The translations under genes and the position numbers were made by a program. Of a stretch of 64,000 nt of DNA, positions 15,260 through 24,133 are shown piece after piece (the first letter of the stretch is position 1; every line of letters begins with the position of its first letter). The notes beneath the pieces are model-generated. The model ran no database searches, had not been told where the DNA came from, and saw only the letters and a list, made by a program, of their open reading frames with translations. The stretch comes from Clostridia bacterium (lineage in GTDB: Bacteria; Bacillota; Clostridia; RGIG6154): contig JAFQQW010000059.1 of NCBI GenBank assembly GCA_017410375.1, positions 1 to 64,000 on the forward strand, given 5' to 3'.

Positions 15260-16337
15260 GTGTTTTTTTGATTTCCGCTAAGGTGTCGCCAATGGTTTTA
15301 CCCATGCCAAAGTAGCCGATATCATTGGGATGACAGCCGTCTGCTAAGCTGTCCTGCTCCATGCCCGGGAGAAACATTTCAAATCCTTTTACAAAATAAA
15401 GATTTTTATCCCCTTCTGCAAGACCTTTTTGGAAGTTGTCCCAAAGGGCATTAAATCGAGCCTCATCATCGCCCTGCTTAAGGTTTGCAACGGGTCTTGA
15501 GCACATCACAATAGGCAAATCGGGCTGTGCCTTACGCACCGTTTTGTAAAAACGCATCTGGGTTTCCTTCAAGTGTTCGGGGTTGGGGGAATTGTGGTCA
15601 TAATCCAGTACAAATATGCTCATTTCAAGTCCAGCCACATATTCTGCCATTTCTTTCTCGCCCTTGGCGTTGCCCGAAAAGCCAAGATTTAAAAAGTCCC
15701 AGTCAAAACGACGGGAAATAAATCCCTGATAAATGGTACCCGGTCGCCCTGCACCCATACCCATGGTAATGGATGAGCCATAATATACAACAGGTTTTAA
15801 AGGACAGGTGTATTCATCTGCCACCTCTAAAGCTGCACCCTCCGGCACACCGATATAAAGGTCTGCAACAGGGTTCGCGATGGGCATATACATGGTGATA
15901 TCACGCATTTTGGCGTTGCTCTTTTTTAAGTTTGCAACCACCTCAAAACGACCGCCCTCAAACCCTAACGGTGCACTTGTTGCGCCAACATAAATGTATT
16001 CTCCGTTTTCACGGCTGAAAAAGTCAAACCCTGTTCTGGAAAACTGCGAGCTGTTGCAACCACCGTGCCAGTCAACCATAAAGCATTTTACGGCAATCTT
16101 TTCCGCATCAGTCTTAAAACGAAGTCTGCCGCCCGAGGGATAGCGATTCATCACATAAACCGCAGAACTTACCTTTTCCGCATCTTTCGAGGGCATACGC
16201 ACCAAAGAATCTGCACCTTCTTCTTTGTGGGTACCGTACATAGTAAAGGGTGCCTTTGTTGCATCGTAAAACTGAAATCCCTCTACATTGGTTTCGGTTT
16301 TCATATTTTTGTCCAGCTTATCTACACCGACATTCAT
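15246..16337 (-). CDS. SGNH/GDSL-family hydrolase
   Basis: A 363-residue two-domain hydrolase. The N-terminal half is a beta-rich domain (to ~residue 175, containing CFMVDWHGGCNSSQFSRTGF). The C-terminal half is an SGNH fold: VVYYGSSITMG (nucleophile Ser189), LGFSGNAKGE (oxyanion Gly/Asn), and DGCHPNDIGY with Asp333 and His336. Such proteins are acyl or acetyl esterases acting on decorated sugars. There is no signal peptide, so the substrate is probably an imported oligosaccharide or glycoside. GAGGTG precedes the ATG. It lies 9 bases after gpmI, at the end of the glycolytic operon. Confidence 0.85.
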   Translation of the reverse strand: MNVGVDKLDKNMKTETNVEGFQFYDATKAPFTMYGTHKEEGADSLVRMPSKDAEKVSSAVYVMNRYPSGGRLRFKTDAEKIAVKCFMVDWHGGCNSSQFSRTGFDFFSRENGEYIYVGATSAPLGFEGGRFEVVANLKKSNAKMRDITMYMPIANPVADLYIGVPEGAALEVADEYTCPLKPVVYYGSSITMGMGAGRPGTIYQGFISRRFDWDFLNLGFSGNAKGEKEMAEYVAGLEMSIFVLDYDHNSPNPEHLKETQMRFYKTVRKAQPDLPIVMCSRPVANLKQGDDEARFNALWDNFQKGLAEGDKNLYFVKGFEMFLPGMEQDSLADGCHPNDIGYFGMGKTIGDTLAEIKKTLDKN

Positions 16338-16346
16338 GTTTTCACC

Positions 16347-17870
16347 TCATTTAAGCAAGCTTTCGCCACTCATTTCTTCCGGTTTTTCAATGCCCATAAT
16401 ATCCAAAAGTGTGGGCGCGAGGTCAGCAAGTCTGCCGTCTTTGAGTTCTTTGTCGCCGCCTGCATAAATCAACGGAACCATATTTGTGGTGTGTGCAGTA
16501 AATGCACCGCCGTCTACATCTAACATCTTGTCTGCATTACCGTGGTCTGCAGTAATGAGTGCTACACCGCCCTGATTTAAAATAGCATCTACCACTTCGC
16601 CAAGGCAGGTATCGACTGTTTCAACAGCCTTTACAGCCGCCTCAAACACGCCTGTGTGACCAACCATGTCGCAGTTTGCAAAGTTTAATACAATTAAATC
16701 GTATTCGTCAGACTTAATGCGGTTCACAACTTCATCTTTAACTTCCACAGCACTCATTTCGGGCTGCAGGTCATAGGTTGCAACCTTAGGAGACGGAATC
16801 AAGGCTCTGTCCTCTCCTTCATAAACCGCTTCCACACCGCCGTTAAAGAAGAAGGTTACATGTGCATACTTTTCGGTTTCTGCAATACGGAGCTGTTTCA
16901 AGCCCTTGTTGCTTACGATTTCACCCAAGGTGTTTGTAAGCTTTTGGGGCTTAAATGCCACTTCTACGTTGGGCATTTGCGCATCATACTGGGTCATACA
17001 AACAAAGAACGGTTTAATAAATTCTCTTTCAAAGCCGCCAAATTCGGCATCCACCAAAGTTCTTGTGATTTCTCTTGCTCTGTCGGGACGGAAGTTGAAA
17101 AATACAACCGAGTCGTCCTTTGCGATTTTTGCAACAGGTTTGCCATCCTTTTGCACTACGGTAGGCAGTACAAATTCGTCGGTTACTTCCTGTTCGTAAG
17201 AAGCTTTAACCGCTTCATAAGGACAGTCACATGCCACACCGTCACCGTTTACCATTGCATTGTATGCCTTTTCCACGCGTTCCCAACGGTTGTCGCGGTC
17301 CATCGCATAGTATCTGCCCATAACGGTTGCAATTTCGCCTACGCCGATTTCCTTGGTCTTTTCGTAGAGGTCTTTTACAAAGTCAGCACCGGAAGAGGGC
17401 GGTACGTCACGACCGTCTAAGAAACAATGCACATAAACCTTTGTAAGGCCTGCTTTTTTTGCAAGTTCTAACAAACCGTAGAGGTGCTCGTTATGGCTGT
17501 GCACGCCACCGTCCGAAAGAAGACCCATAAAATGCAACGCAGAGTCATTTTTCTTGCAGTTTTCGATAGCAGCAAGCAAGGTTTCGTTTTCAAAAAAGTC
17601 GCCGTCTTTAATGGATTTTGTGATACGGGTTAATTCCTGATACACAATTCTGCCTGCACCGATGTTGGTGTGACCAACCTCAGAGTTACCCATCTGACCC
17701 TCGGGCAGACCTACGTCCATACCGCTGGCAGACAGCTTGGAATTGGGATATTTTGCAAATAAACCGTCCATAACGGGGGTTTTTGCTTCATAAATGGCAT
17801 TTACGCCCTTTGCGGTATCGCTGTTTAAGCCATAACCGTCTAAGATAATCAAAGCAACAGGTTTTGCCAT
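16347..17870 (-). CDS. gpmI: 2,3-bisphosphoglycerate-independent phosphoglycerate mutase
   Basis: GpmI interconverts 3- and 2-phosphoglycerate through a phosphoserine intermediate using two manganese ions. The 507-residue protein has the alkaline-phosphatase-like fold with IILDGYGL (first metal Asp), MGNSEVGH holding the nucleophile Ser63, [19 protein letters not shown], and the C-terminal metal sites [12 protein letters not shown] and [13 protein letters not shown] precedes the ATG. It follows tpiA after an 82-base gap that holds a hairpin, within a pgk-tpiA-gpmI glycolytic group. Confidence 0.98.
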   Translation of the reverse strand: MAKPVALIILDGYGLNSDTAKGVNAIYEAKTPVMDGLFAKYPNSKLSASGMDVGLPEGQMGNSEVGHTNIGAGRIVYQELTRITKSIKDGDFFENETLLAAIENCKKNDSALHFMGLLSDGGVHSHNEHLYGLLELAKKAGLTKVYVHCFLDGRDVPPSSGADFVKDLYEKTKEIGVGEIATVMGRYYAMDRDNRWERVEKAYNAMVNGDGVACDCPYEAVKASYEQEVTDEFVLPTVVQKDGKPVAKIAKDDSVVFFNFRPDRAREITRTLVDAEFGGFEREFIKPFFVCMTQYDAQMPNVEVAFKPQKLTNTLGEIVSNKGLKQLRIAETEKYAHVTFFFNGGVEAVYEGEDRALIPSPKVATYDLQPEMSAVEVKDEVVNRIKSDEYDLIVLNFANCDMVGHTGVFEAAVKAVETVDTCLGEVVDAILNQGGVALITADHGNADKMLDVDGGAFTAHTTNMVPLIYAGGDKELKDGRLADLAPTLLDIMGIEKPEEMSGESLLK

Positions 17871-17908
17871 GTTTTTTCCTCCTATTATATGCCTATTTTA
17901 CGCTCAAA

Positions 17909-17933
17909 CAGAGCTATGCTGTGCATAGCTCTG
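17909..17933 (-). terminator. Hairpin between tpiA and gpmI
   Basis: CAGAGCTATGC (17909-17919) pairs perfectly with GCATAGCTCTG (17923-17933) over 11 bp. The minus-strand tail has only TTT, so it is more likely a processing or attenuation hairpin than a full terminator. Confidence 0.55.
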
Positions 17934-17952
17934 TAAGGAACATGAATTTTTC

Positions 17953-18705
17953 TTATTTCGCAGCCTTGGTGATTACTGCAAAGTCAGCAGCTACCAAAGA
18001 AGCACCGCCAATCAAGCCACCGTCGATGTTTGCCTTTGCGAGCAACCCTTCTGCATTTTTAGCATTCATGGAACCGCCGTACTGAATGGTGATTGCTGCA
18101 GCGGTATCTGCATCATAAAGCTGTGCCAATACAGCACGGATGCCTGCGCAAACCTCTTCAGCCTGGTCGTCGGTTGCGGTTTTACCGGTACCGATTGCCC
18201 AGATGGGTTCGTATGCAATAACAACTTTCGCAGCATCGGATGCTTCAATGCCTGCAAACGCCTTCTTAATCTGGATGTTGATCAAGTCCATGGTGATGCC
18301 TGCTTCTCTTTCTTCCAGAGATTCACCCACGCAAACAATCGGAATCAAGCCCTTTTCCAAAGCTTTGATGGTCTTTTTGTTTACGGTTTCGTCGGTTTCT
18401 GCAAAATACTGTCTTCTTTCGGAGTGACCGATGATAACGTATTCAACGCCCAGGTCTTTTAACATATCTGCAGAGATTTCGCCGGTGAATGCACCCTTGT
18501 CTTCAAAATGCAGGTTTTCTGCACCAATTTTAACATGTGTGCCTTTAGCCGCTTCAATAGCGGGAGCGAGGTTTACATACGGTGTGCAGCAAACCACTTC
18601 GCAGGAAGAACCCTTGGTTGCTTCCACAACTTCTTTTACATAACCAAATGTTTCGGACGGTAACTTGTTCATTTTCCAGTTACCTGCAATAATGTACTTA
18701 CCCAT
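17953..18705 (-). CDS. tpiA: Triosephosphate isomerase
   Basis: Interconverts dihydroxyacetone phosphate and glyceraldehyde 3-phosphate. The 250-residue TIM barrel has all catalytic residues: NWKMNK (Lys11), GHSERR (His94 electrophile) and AYEPIWAIGTGKTA (Glu166 base with the mobile loop 6), followed by the phosphate-binding QYGGSMNAKN. It starts 3 bases after the second CE15-like esterase, with its AGGAG site overlapping that gene's end, so it is translated as part of the same message. Confidence 0.98.
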   Translation of the reverse strand: MGKYIIAGNWKMNKLPSETFGYVKEVVEATKGSSCEVVCCTPYVNLAPAIEAAKGTHVKIGAENLHFEDKGAFTGEISADMLKDLGVEYVIIGHSERRQYFAETDETVNKKTIKALEKGLIPIVCVGESLEEREAGITMDLINIQIKKAFAGIEASDAAKVVIAYEPIWAIGTGKTATDDQAEEVCAGIRAVLAQLYDADTAAAITIQYGGSMNAKNAEGLLAKANIDGGLIGGASLVAADFAVITKAAK

Positions 18706-18708
18706 TTT

Positions 18709-19791
18709 TCATTTCTCCTTTTTCTCGTTTCGTTTTTTGTCCAGGAAATCCATATAACAATTCCAGTCCTCACGGCTTAAGAAATGTCTGCCCTTGCGGA
18801 TGTGATAGCCGATTTCACCGTCTATCAGATTTGTGCCCGGTTCAGGCATGGTTTCCTTATTATATACAAGACCTTTAAGTCCGTATTGTTTATAAGCTTC
18901 AGATGCCGCAACACAGCTTAAAAATTCGCTTTCGGGGTCTGCGCCCCAGTCTTCTTCCGCACTGCCCACGCAAAGATAACGGGGTGCAATGCACGCCAAC
19001 AGAAAATGCTGGTCGTAAGGTTTTTCGTTTTCCCTGCACATGTAGTCGGTAAATGCCGGACACATCCAGTCCTTCGAACCGTATTTATCAAACATCGCGA
19101 TACTTTCGCCTGTGCCGTATTTGGCAATCGCCGCACCACCGTAGCCCGAGCAGTTGGAAATGGTGCAATACACGCGCTCGTCCTGCGCACCGCACCAAAG
19201 GGCGGTTTTGCCAAGACGTGAATGCCCGATTACCGTAATTTCTTTGGAATTGATTTCGGGGCGGGTTTCGAGGTAGTCAATCACAAGACTTGCGGCAAAC
19301 GCCCACATACCGATTTTTCCCCATTCATCTTTCTTGCGCTCATTGTTTTTCACATACATACCTGCCATACCCTTTGTAAAATCGGAATCTATGGTGTCCG
19401 GCACCACATCCTGATAACAAATGGTACAAATGGCATAACCACGGTCTAAAATTTCCTCGGTCGGCTGATGACGGTCGGGAATATCTTTTCTGAAATTAAT
19501 ATGCAAAAATGTGGGTGCTTTTTCCACACCGTACGGAATCAACAGATAAAAGTGGAAAAAGTGCATACCGCCGGGGGTCATATAATTCATCTGAAAGCGT
19601 TGCTGTAATGCCTTGCCTGCAAAAGCAATTTTGCTTTCTTCTATCAAATCCACATTCCACACTTTCGGTCTTTCGGGTGTGAAACCATATTCATAAGTTG
19701 CAAGAATGTTAAGTAACTCTTTTCTGCGTTCTTCCCAGGATTTTTCACCGTCTGAAAGGGGCAAAAGCTCTCTGTCCTCTAACATTTTCAT
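18709..19791 (-). CDS. CE15-like alpha/beta-hydrolase esterase, second tandem copy
   Basis: A 360-residue alpha/beta hydrolase resembling glucuronoyl esterases and related acetylxylan esterases. The nucleophile elbow is GHSRLGKTALW (Ser191), the form G-x-S-R-x-G-K typical of family CE15. A candidate acid lies in SAEEDWGADPESEF and the histidine in GYHIRKGRHFLS. There is no signal peptide, so it should act on imported oligosaccharides. It is closely similar along its whole length to the preceding gene and overlaps it by 4 bases (ATGA) with no strong ribosome site of its own, implying translational coupling. tpiA follows after 3 bases. Confidence 0.8.
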   Translation of the reverse strand: MKMLEDRELLPLSDGEKSWEERRKELLNILATYEYGFTPERPKVWNVDLIEESKIAFAGKALQQRFQMNYMTPGGMHFFHFYLLIPYGVEKAPTFLHINFRKDIPDRHQPTEEILDRGYAICTICYQDVVPDTIDSDFTKGMAGMYVKNNERKKDEWGKIGMWAFAASLVIDYLETRPEINSKEITVIGHSRLGKTALWCGAQDERVYCTISNCSGYGGAAIAKYGTGESIAMFDKYGSKDWMCPAFTDYMCRENEKPYDQHFLLACIAPRYLCVGSAEEDWGADPESEFLSCVAASEAYKQYGLKGLVYNKETMPEPGTNLIDGEIGYHIRKGRHFLSREDWNCYMDFLDKKRNEKKEK

Positions 19792-20876
19792 ATTGTTTCA
19801 CACTCCCTTTCTTTGCGTTTTTTATCCAAGAAGTCCATATAATACATCCAGTCGGTTCTGCTTAAGAAATGTTTGCCTTTTCGCAAGTGGTAGCCGATTT
19901 CGCCATCCGTAAGTGCCGTACCGACTTCAACCATAGTGTCTCCGTCATATTTAAGACCTGTCTTGCCCAAAGCTTTATAAGCTTCGGAGGCTGCAACACA
20001 GCTTAAAAATTCGCTTTCAGGGTCTGCGCCCCAGTCTTCTTCGGCACTGCCGACACAAAGATAACGGGGTGCAATACAAGCAAGCAGAAAATGCTGATCG
20101 TAAGGCTTTTCATCATCTTTTCCCGAATAATCGGTAAAAGCAGGGCAAAACCAGTCTTTCGAGCCTGCATCTTCAAACATATAAATTTTTTCGCCCGTAC
20201 CGCCTTTGGCAATTGCCGCACCGCCGTAACCCGAGCAGTTGGAAATGGTGCAATATACTCTTTCATCCTGCGCACCGCACCAGAGGGCAGTTTTGCCGAG
20301 ACGGGAGTGTCCGATAACCGAAATTTCCTTGGAATTGATTTCGGGACGGGTTTCCAAATAATCCATCACGCAGCTCGCCGCATATGCCCACATCCCGATT
20401 CTTCCCCACGAATCTTTCCTGCGCTCGTTGTTTTTCTCAAACAACTGTGCAATACCTTTTGAGTAATCAGAATCTAAACTGTCAGGCACCACATCGTTAT
20501 AGCAAATGGTGCAGATTGCATACCCACGGTCTAAAATTTCTTCGGTGGGCTGATATCTGTCCGGAATGTCTTTACGGAAATTCAGATGCAAAAATGTTGG
20601 TACATTTTCTTTCTTATTGGGTGTAACCAAATAAAAATAGAAAAAGTACATACCGCCGGGCGAGGTGAAATAAAATTTCAACCATTGTTGTGTCGCCTTG
20701 CCTGCAAAGGCATTTTTATCTTCGGTTATCACATCCACATGCCAGATTTTGGGCTTTTCGGGTGTAAAACCGTACTCATAAGTCGCTAAGATGTCTAAAA
20801 GCTCTTTTCTGCGTTCTTCCCAGGATTTCTCCTCGTCCAAAAGAGGCAGTAACTCTCTGTCATCCAACATTTTCAT
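19788..20876 (-). CDS. CE15-like alpha/beta-hydrolase esterase, first tandem copy
   Basis: A 362-residue paralogue of the next gene, with the same nucleophile elbow GHSRLGK (Ser191) and the same SAEEDWGADPESEF and GYHLRKGKHFLS segments; differences cluster in the substrate-side strands (for example WLKFYFTSPGGMYFF against RFQMNYMTPGGMHFF), which suggests different ester or sugar preference. AAGGAG lies 9 bases before the ATG. Glucuronoyl esterases cut the ester between glucuronic acid of xylan and lignin; this exact activity is only an inference here. The pair has its own promoter and is inserted between pgk and tpiA. Confidence 0.8.
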   Translation of the reverse strand: MKMLDDRELLPLLDEEKSWEERRKELLDILATYEYGFTPEKPKIWHVDVITEDKNAFAGKATQQWLKFYFTSPGGMYFFYFYLVTPNKKENVPTFLHLNFRKDIPDRYQPTEEILDRGYAICTICYNDVVPDSLDSDYSKGIAQLFEKNNERRKDSWGRIGMWAYAASCVMDYLETRPEINSKEISVIGHSRLGKTALWCGAQDERVYCTISNCSGYGGAAIAKGGTGEKIYMFEDAGSKDWFCPAFTDYSGKDDEKPYDQHFLLACIAPRYLCVGSAEEDWGADPESEFLSCVAASEAYKALGKTGLKYDGDTMVEVGTALTDGEIGYHLRKGKHFLSRTDWMYYMDFLDKKRKERECETI

Positions 20877-20905
20877 ATCAATCAGCTCCTTTGTATATTT
20901 ACATC

Positions 20906-20935
20906 AATATACAACACGGCATCCGCCTCTGTCAA
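20906..20935 (-). promoter_or_regulatory. Promoter of the esterase-tpiA-gpmI transcript
   Basis: Minus strand TTGACA (20935-20930), an 18-bp spacer and TATATT (20911-20906). It would make the esterases, tpiA, gpmI and the SGNH gene transcribable independently of pgk. Confidence 0.6.
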
Positions 20936-20956
20936 CAATAGCAAAGACGGATGTCG
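20917..20956 (-). terminator. Imperfect hairpin after pgk
   Basis: 20917-20931 pairs with 20942-20956 on the minus strand through 15 positions including G-U pairs. It lacks a T run and overlaps the -35 box of the esterase promoter, so it may reduce rather than stop readthrough from pgk. Confidence 0.4.
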
Positions 20957-20969
20957 GAAAACGCATCAA

Positions 20970-22166
20970 TTATTTATCGTTGAGTGCAACGATACCGGGC
21001 AATTCCTTACCTTCCAAGAATTCGAGGGATGCACCGCCACCTGTGGAAATGTGGCTCATCTTTTCACCAAGACCTGCCTGGTTTACAGCTGAAACAGAGT
21101 CGCCGCCGCCGATGATGGTGGTTGCATCGATTTCAGCAAGTACTTTTGCGATTGCATTGGTACCCTTTGCAAAGGTAGGCATTTCAAATACGCCCATCGG
21201 TCCGTTCCAAACAACGGTCTTTGCCTTTTTAACTGCATCGGAATACAGTTCGATGGTCTTTTCACCAATGTCAAGACCCTGCCAGCCTGCTTCAATACCG
21301 CCACGGGCTACAGTTTTGTGTTCTGCATCGTTTGCAAAATCGGTTGCTACAACTGTATCGATCGGAAGCAAGAGTTCAACGCCCTTGTCTTTTGCCTTCT
21401 GAACCATTTCGTTTGCATAGTCGAGGTAATCAGCTTCCAGCAAGGAATCGCCAACTTCTTCGCCTGCAGCCTTCATGAAGGTGTAAGCCATACCGCCGCC
21501 GATGATTAAGGTGTCAACCTTTTCGAGCAGGTTGTTGATAACAGAAATCTTGGAAGAAACCTTAGAACCGCCTAAGATTGCAACGCAGGGACGAACGGGG
21601 TTGTTTACCGCATTGCCCAAAAATTCGATTTCTTTTTCAATGAGGAAACCGCATACGCAATCGCCTTCGATATAGTCGGTAACACCAACGGTAGAGCAAT
21701 GTGCTCTGTGTGCAGTACCGAATGCATCGTTTACAAATACTTCAGCTAAAGACGCGAGGTCTTTGGAGAAGGTTTCAATGTTCTTGGTTTCTTCTGCTCT
21801 GTAACGGGTGTTTTCCAAAAGAACAACATCGCCGTCCTTCATTGCTGCAACTGCTGCCTTTGCATTGTCGCCAACAACGTTTGCATCTGCTGCAAATACA
21901 ATTTCTTTACCGAGCTTTTCGGAAAGCTTCTTTGCAACGGGTGCTAAAGAGAATTTCGGAATTGCTTCACCCTTGGGCTTGCCAAGATGCGAGCAAAGGA
22001 TTACTTTTGCATTATTGTCTACCAAATACTTAATGGTAGGAAGTGCACCGTCGATACGGGTTTCGTCGGTGATTTCGAGATTTTCATTGAGCGGTACGTT
22101 AAAATCGCAACGAACCAGCACTTTTTTGCCTGCTACGGCAATGTCTTTAATGGACTTTTTGTTCAT
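20970..22166 (-). CDS. pgk: Phosphoglycerate kinase
   Basis: Transfers phosphate from 1,3-bisphosphoglycerate to ADP. The 398-residue protein shows [11 protein letters not shown], the substrate Arg/His segment [20 protein letters not shown], the hinge [11 protein letters not shown] with the catalytic lysine, [11 protein letters not shown], and the nucleotide-binding GGGDSV ... [22 protein letters not shown] precedes the ATG. It has its own promoter and heads the lower-glycolysis group. gapA, its usual neighbour, is not in front of it. Confidence 0.98.
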   Translation of the reverse strand: MNKKSIKDIAVAGKKVLVRCDFNVPLNENLEITDETRIDGALPTIKYLVDNNAKVILCSHLGKPKGEAIPKFSLAPVAKKLSEKLGKEIVFAADANVVGDNAKAAVAAMKDGDVVLLENTRYRAEETKNIETFSKDLASLAEVFVNDAFGTAHRAHCSTVGVTDYIEGDCVCGFLIEKEIEFLGNAVNNPVRPCVAILGGSKVSSKISVINNLLEKVDTLIIGGGMAYTFMKAAGEEVGDSLLEADYLDYANEMVQKAKDKGVELLLPIDTVVATDFANDAEHKTVARGGIEAGWQGLDIGEKTIELYSDAVKKAKTVVWNGPMGVFEMPTFAKGTNAIAKVLAEIDATTIIGGGDSVSAVNQAGLGEKMSHISTGGGASLEFLEGKELPGIVALNDK

Positions 22167-22219
22167 GATTTTTCCCTCCGAAAAAATAAATTTAAAATGT
22201 TTTTATTACTATCTAATCT

Positions 22220-22248
22220 ATTGTACACTACTTTTAAAAATTTTTCAA
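22220..22248 (-). promoter_or_regulatory. Promoter of pgk
   Basis: Minus strand TTGAAA (22248-22243), 17-bp spacer, TACAAT (22225-22220), 54 bases before the pgk ATG. Confidence 0.75.
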
Positions 22249-22255
22249 GTGTTTT

Positions 22256-23128
22256 TTAGAATTTTTTATCTACGATACAAAGACCCAAAACCCCCGGACC
22301 TGCATGCGCACCGATGGTGATACCTACGTCATGACGCATATCCACGGGTCTGCCGATTTCTTCTTCAATTCGTTTAGCCAGTGCGGATGCCTGTTCTTCT
22401 GCATCCCCGTCCAAAACAAAGAACATCGCCTCGTCGGGATTGGGTGCTTTCTGATGTAAAATTTCGATAAATTTAGGCAATACCTTTTTCGCACCGCGTA
22501 CCTTATCGAGGGATTCCACCACCCCGTTGTTTACATAAAGGATGGGACGGATATCCAGCACACCGCCGATAACTGCGGTTGCAGACTTGATTCTGCCGCC
22601 GCGACGGAGATATTCCAAAGTTTCCACCACGAAAAAGCTCTGGGTGTGCGACAATACCTCACGGATGCGGTCTGCCACATCCTTTGCGGAAGCATCTGGA
22701 TTTTCGGCTAAATATTTTGCACCGCAGATGGTCGCATGTCCCGTGCCGAAGGCTAAGTGCAGAGAATCCACGATTTCTACATTCACAATCCCCTCGTCCT
22801 CCACAACGCCTTTTGCAATGGTCGCAGACTGGTTTGTACCGCTGGCAGTCGAGCCGATGGTAACCATAACAATATCGGTATACCCTTCCGCTGCAGCCTT
22901 TTTATATTCGTCTTCAAATTCAGCAGGGGTAATCTGCACGGTTTTGGGTGCTTCATTCCCCTCACGCATTCTTTTATAGAATTCTTCCGTCGTGATATCC
23001 ACACGGTCGCGGTATTCGATGCCGTCACCAAAATTGGTCTTAAAGGGAAGCACACGGATACCGTATTCTTTTGCTTCTTCGGGACGGATATCGCCCGAGC
23101 TGTCTGCCATAATCAAAATTTTGCTCAT
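22256..23128 (-). CDS. DegV family fatty-acid-binding protein
   Basis: A 290-residue DegV protein. Members bind a fatty acid and present it to the FakA kinase for entry into phospholipids. The sequence begins MSKILIMADSSGD, with the characteristic TDSSxD-like start, then VRVLPFKTNFGDGIEYRD, VTIGSTASGTNQSA (ligand-binding Ser/Thr loop), and GRIKSATAVIGGVLDIRPIL. ATG 23128 is chosen since AAAGGA lies 9 bases upstream; a TTG at 23134 overlaps the leader. It is transcribed from its own promoter, divergent from the thiamine transporter. FakA itself is not nearby. Confidence 0.93.
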   Translation of the reverse strand: MSKILIMADSSGDIRPEEAKEYGIRVLPFKTNFGDGIEYRDRVDITTEEFYKRMREGNEAPKTVQITPAEFEDEYKKAAAEGYTDIVMVTIGSTASGTNQSATIAKGVVEDEGIVNVEIVDSLHLAFGTGHATICGAKYLAENPDASAKDVADRIREVLSHTQSFFVVETLEYLRRGGRIKSATAVIGGVLDIRPILYVNNGVVESLDKVRGAKKVLPKFIEILHQKAPNPDEAMFFVLDGDAEEQASALAKRIEEEIGRPVDMRHDVGITIGAHAGPGVLGLCIVDKKF

Positions 23129-23184
23129 GTTCAAAATTCCTTTCTGTAATGTTTTTTGTGCGATTCACATAATCTATCAGGATA

Positions 23185-23213
23185 AGTATACTATAAATTC
23201 CCGTAATTTTCAA
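23185..23213 (-). promoter_or_regulatory. Promoter of the degV gene
   Basis: Minus strand TTGAAA (23213-23208), 17-bp spacer, TATACT (23190-23185). Its -35 box is 16 bases from the -35 box of the divergent thiT promoter. Confidence 0.75.
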
Positions 23214-23228
23214 GTTTTATTTTTGCAC

Positions 23229-23279
23229 TTGACAAATTTTCCCTGTTGTGCTATATTAAAGCTGTAATTGCGCAATTAC
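23229..23279 (+). promoter_or_regulatory. Promoter of the TPP riboswitch-thiT unit, with a 16-bp palindrome
   Basis: TTGACA (23229-23234), 17-bp spacer, TATATT (23252-23257). The transcript should begin about 23264, where a perfect palindrome GTAATTGCGCAATTAC (23264-23279) lies. This could be an operator or a 5' stabilising stem of the leader RNA. A further hairpin GCCGACC/GGTCGGC (23294-23310) precedes the riboswitch core. Confidence 0.7.
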
Positions 23280-23310
23280 ACTTAAACTGAATAGCCGACC
23301 AAAGGTCGGC

Positions 23311-23397
23311 AACGGGGAGTTGCTGTTTGCGACTGAGAGTAGAACTTAAAGTTCTTGACCCTTTAACCTGATTTGGGTAATGCCAACGTAGGAAAAC
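23311..23397 (+). ncRNA. TPP (THI-box) riboswitch
   Basis: The thiamine pyrophosphate aptamer is recognised from its invariant blocks: GGGGAG (23314-23319), CTGAGA (23333-23338), ACCCTTTAACCTGAT (from ~23358) and GGGTAATGCCAACGTAGGAA (23375-23394). These are the pyrimidine-sensing and pyrophosphate-sensing arms. The variable P3 hairpin AGAACTTAAAGTTCT lies between them (23341-23355). A strong intrinsic terminator follows, so bound TPP should stop transcription before thiT when thiamine is plentiful. Confidence 0.97.
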
Positions 23398-23410
23398 TAA
23401 CTAATGTACT

Positions 23411-23440
23411 AAACACGCATCCCAAGGATGCGTGTTTTTT
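23411..23440 (+). terminator. Terminator forming the riboswitch expression platform
   Basis: AAACACGCATCC (23411-23422) and GGATGCGTGTTT (23426-23437) give a 12-bp stem with a CAA loop and a T run, 14 bases after the aptamer and 43 before thiT. Confidence 0.9.
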
Positions 23441-23482
23441 ATTGGTATTCCCTTTTCACACAACAGAAAAGGAGGAAAAAAC

Positions 23483-24043
23483 ATGAATCAAAAAACAAAA
23501 AACTTAACCTTAAGCGCTATTTTAATCGCGCTGGCAACGGTGCTTGCCGTTATTTCCAACATCCTGCCCATCCGCCTGCCCTATGGCGGGTCGGTCACAT
23601 TGGCATCCATGGTGCCTATTATTCTGATCGGTATCCTGTGCGGTACAAAATGGGGCTTGCTTTCGGGCGTTGTATACGGTGTAATCCAAATGCTTTTCGG
23701 CTTTTATCCTGCCCCGACCCAAACCCTGTTTGACAACATCTTAGTGGTGCTTTTGGACTACATTCTGGCGTTTGGCGTGCTGGGTCTTTCGGACGTATTT
23801 TTCTGTCTTACGGGCAAAAAAGTGTATTCGGTTGCCTTCAGCGCCTTTGCAGTTACCACTCTTCGGTATATCTGTCACATTTTATCGGGCGTGATTATCT
23901 GGAGCGTATACAAGGAAGCTGAACAAACTGCCCTTGCATATTCCCTGATTTATAACGGAAGCTACATGATTCCCGAAATCATCTTAAGCACCGCGGTTAC
24001 AGCCCTTTTGTTCCCGCTGATTCAAAAGCAAAAAGCAAGATAA
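23483..24043 (+). CDS. thiT: Thiamine transporter ThiT (ECF transporter S component)
   Basis: A 186-residue membrane protein that binds thiamine with high affinity and works with the shared EcfAA'T energising module. Hydrophobic segments of an S component are clear: LTLSAILIALATVLAVISNI, VTLASMVPIILIGILCGTKWGLLSG, the cytoplasmic-loop-flanked LVVLLDYILAFGVLGLSD, YICHILSGVIIWSVY and MIPEIILSTAVTALLF. The start is ATG 23483 with GGAGG 7 bases upstream. The TPP riboswitch in its leader supports thiamine as substrate. No ECF module genes lie nearby, as expected for a group II ECF transporter. Confidence 0.93.
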   Translation: MNQKTKNLTLSAILIALATVLAVISNILPIRLPYGGSVTLASMVPIILIGILCGTKWGLLSGVVYGVIQMLFGFYPAPTQTLFDNILVVLLDYILAFGVLGLSDVFFCLTGKKVYSVAFSAFAVTTLRYICHILSGVIIWSVYKEAEQTALAYSLIYNGSYMIPEIILSTAVTALLFPLIQKQKAR

Positions 24044-24103
24044 TTTCAAAATACCCTTTGTGCAATTTTATTGATAGAAAGTGCAAGACTTTTTTTGTCC
24101 CGG

Positions 24104-24114
24104 TATGCTATACT
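24104..24114 (+). promoter_or_regulatory. Extended -10 promoter of the glycosidase-like gene
   Basis: TG-C-TATACT (24106-24114) lies 20 bases before the ATG at 24134. No consensus -35 box is seen, so the extended -10 probably carries recognition. The leader would be very short. Confidence 0.55.
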
Positions 24115-24133
24115 GAAAGCAGGAGGGATATTT

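Noticed and set aside
16860-17420. 186-codon plus-strand frame
   Set aside because: Lies entirely antisense within gpmI, whose motifs and length are complete; a shadow frame.
18709-20876. Tandem esterase genes as an assembly duplication
   Set aside because: The two copies differ at many residues and at their ends, and only the first has a strong ribosome site, so they are true paralogues.
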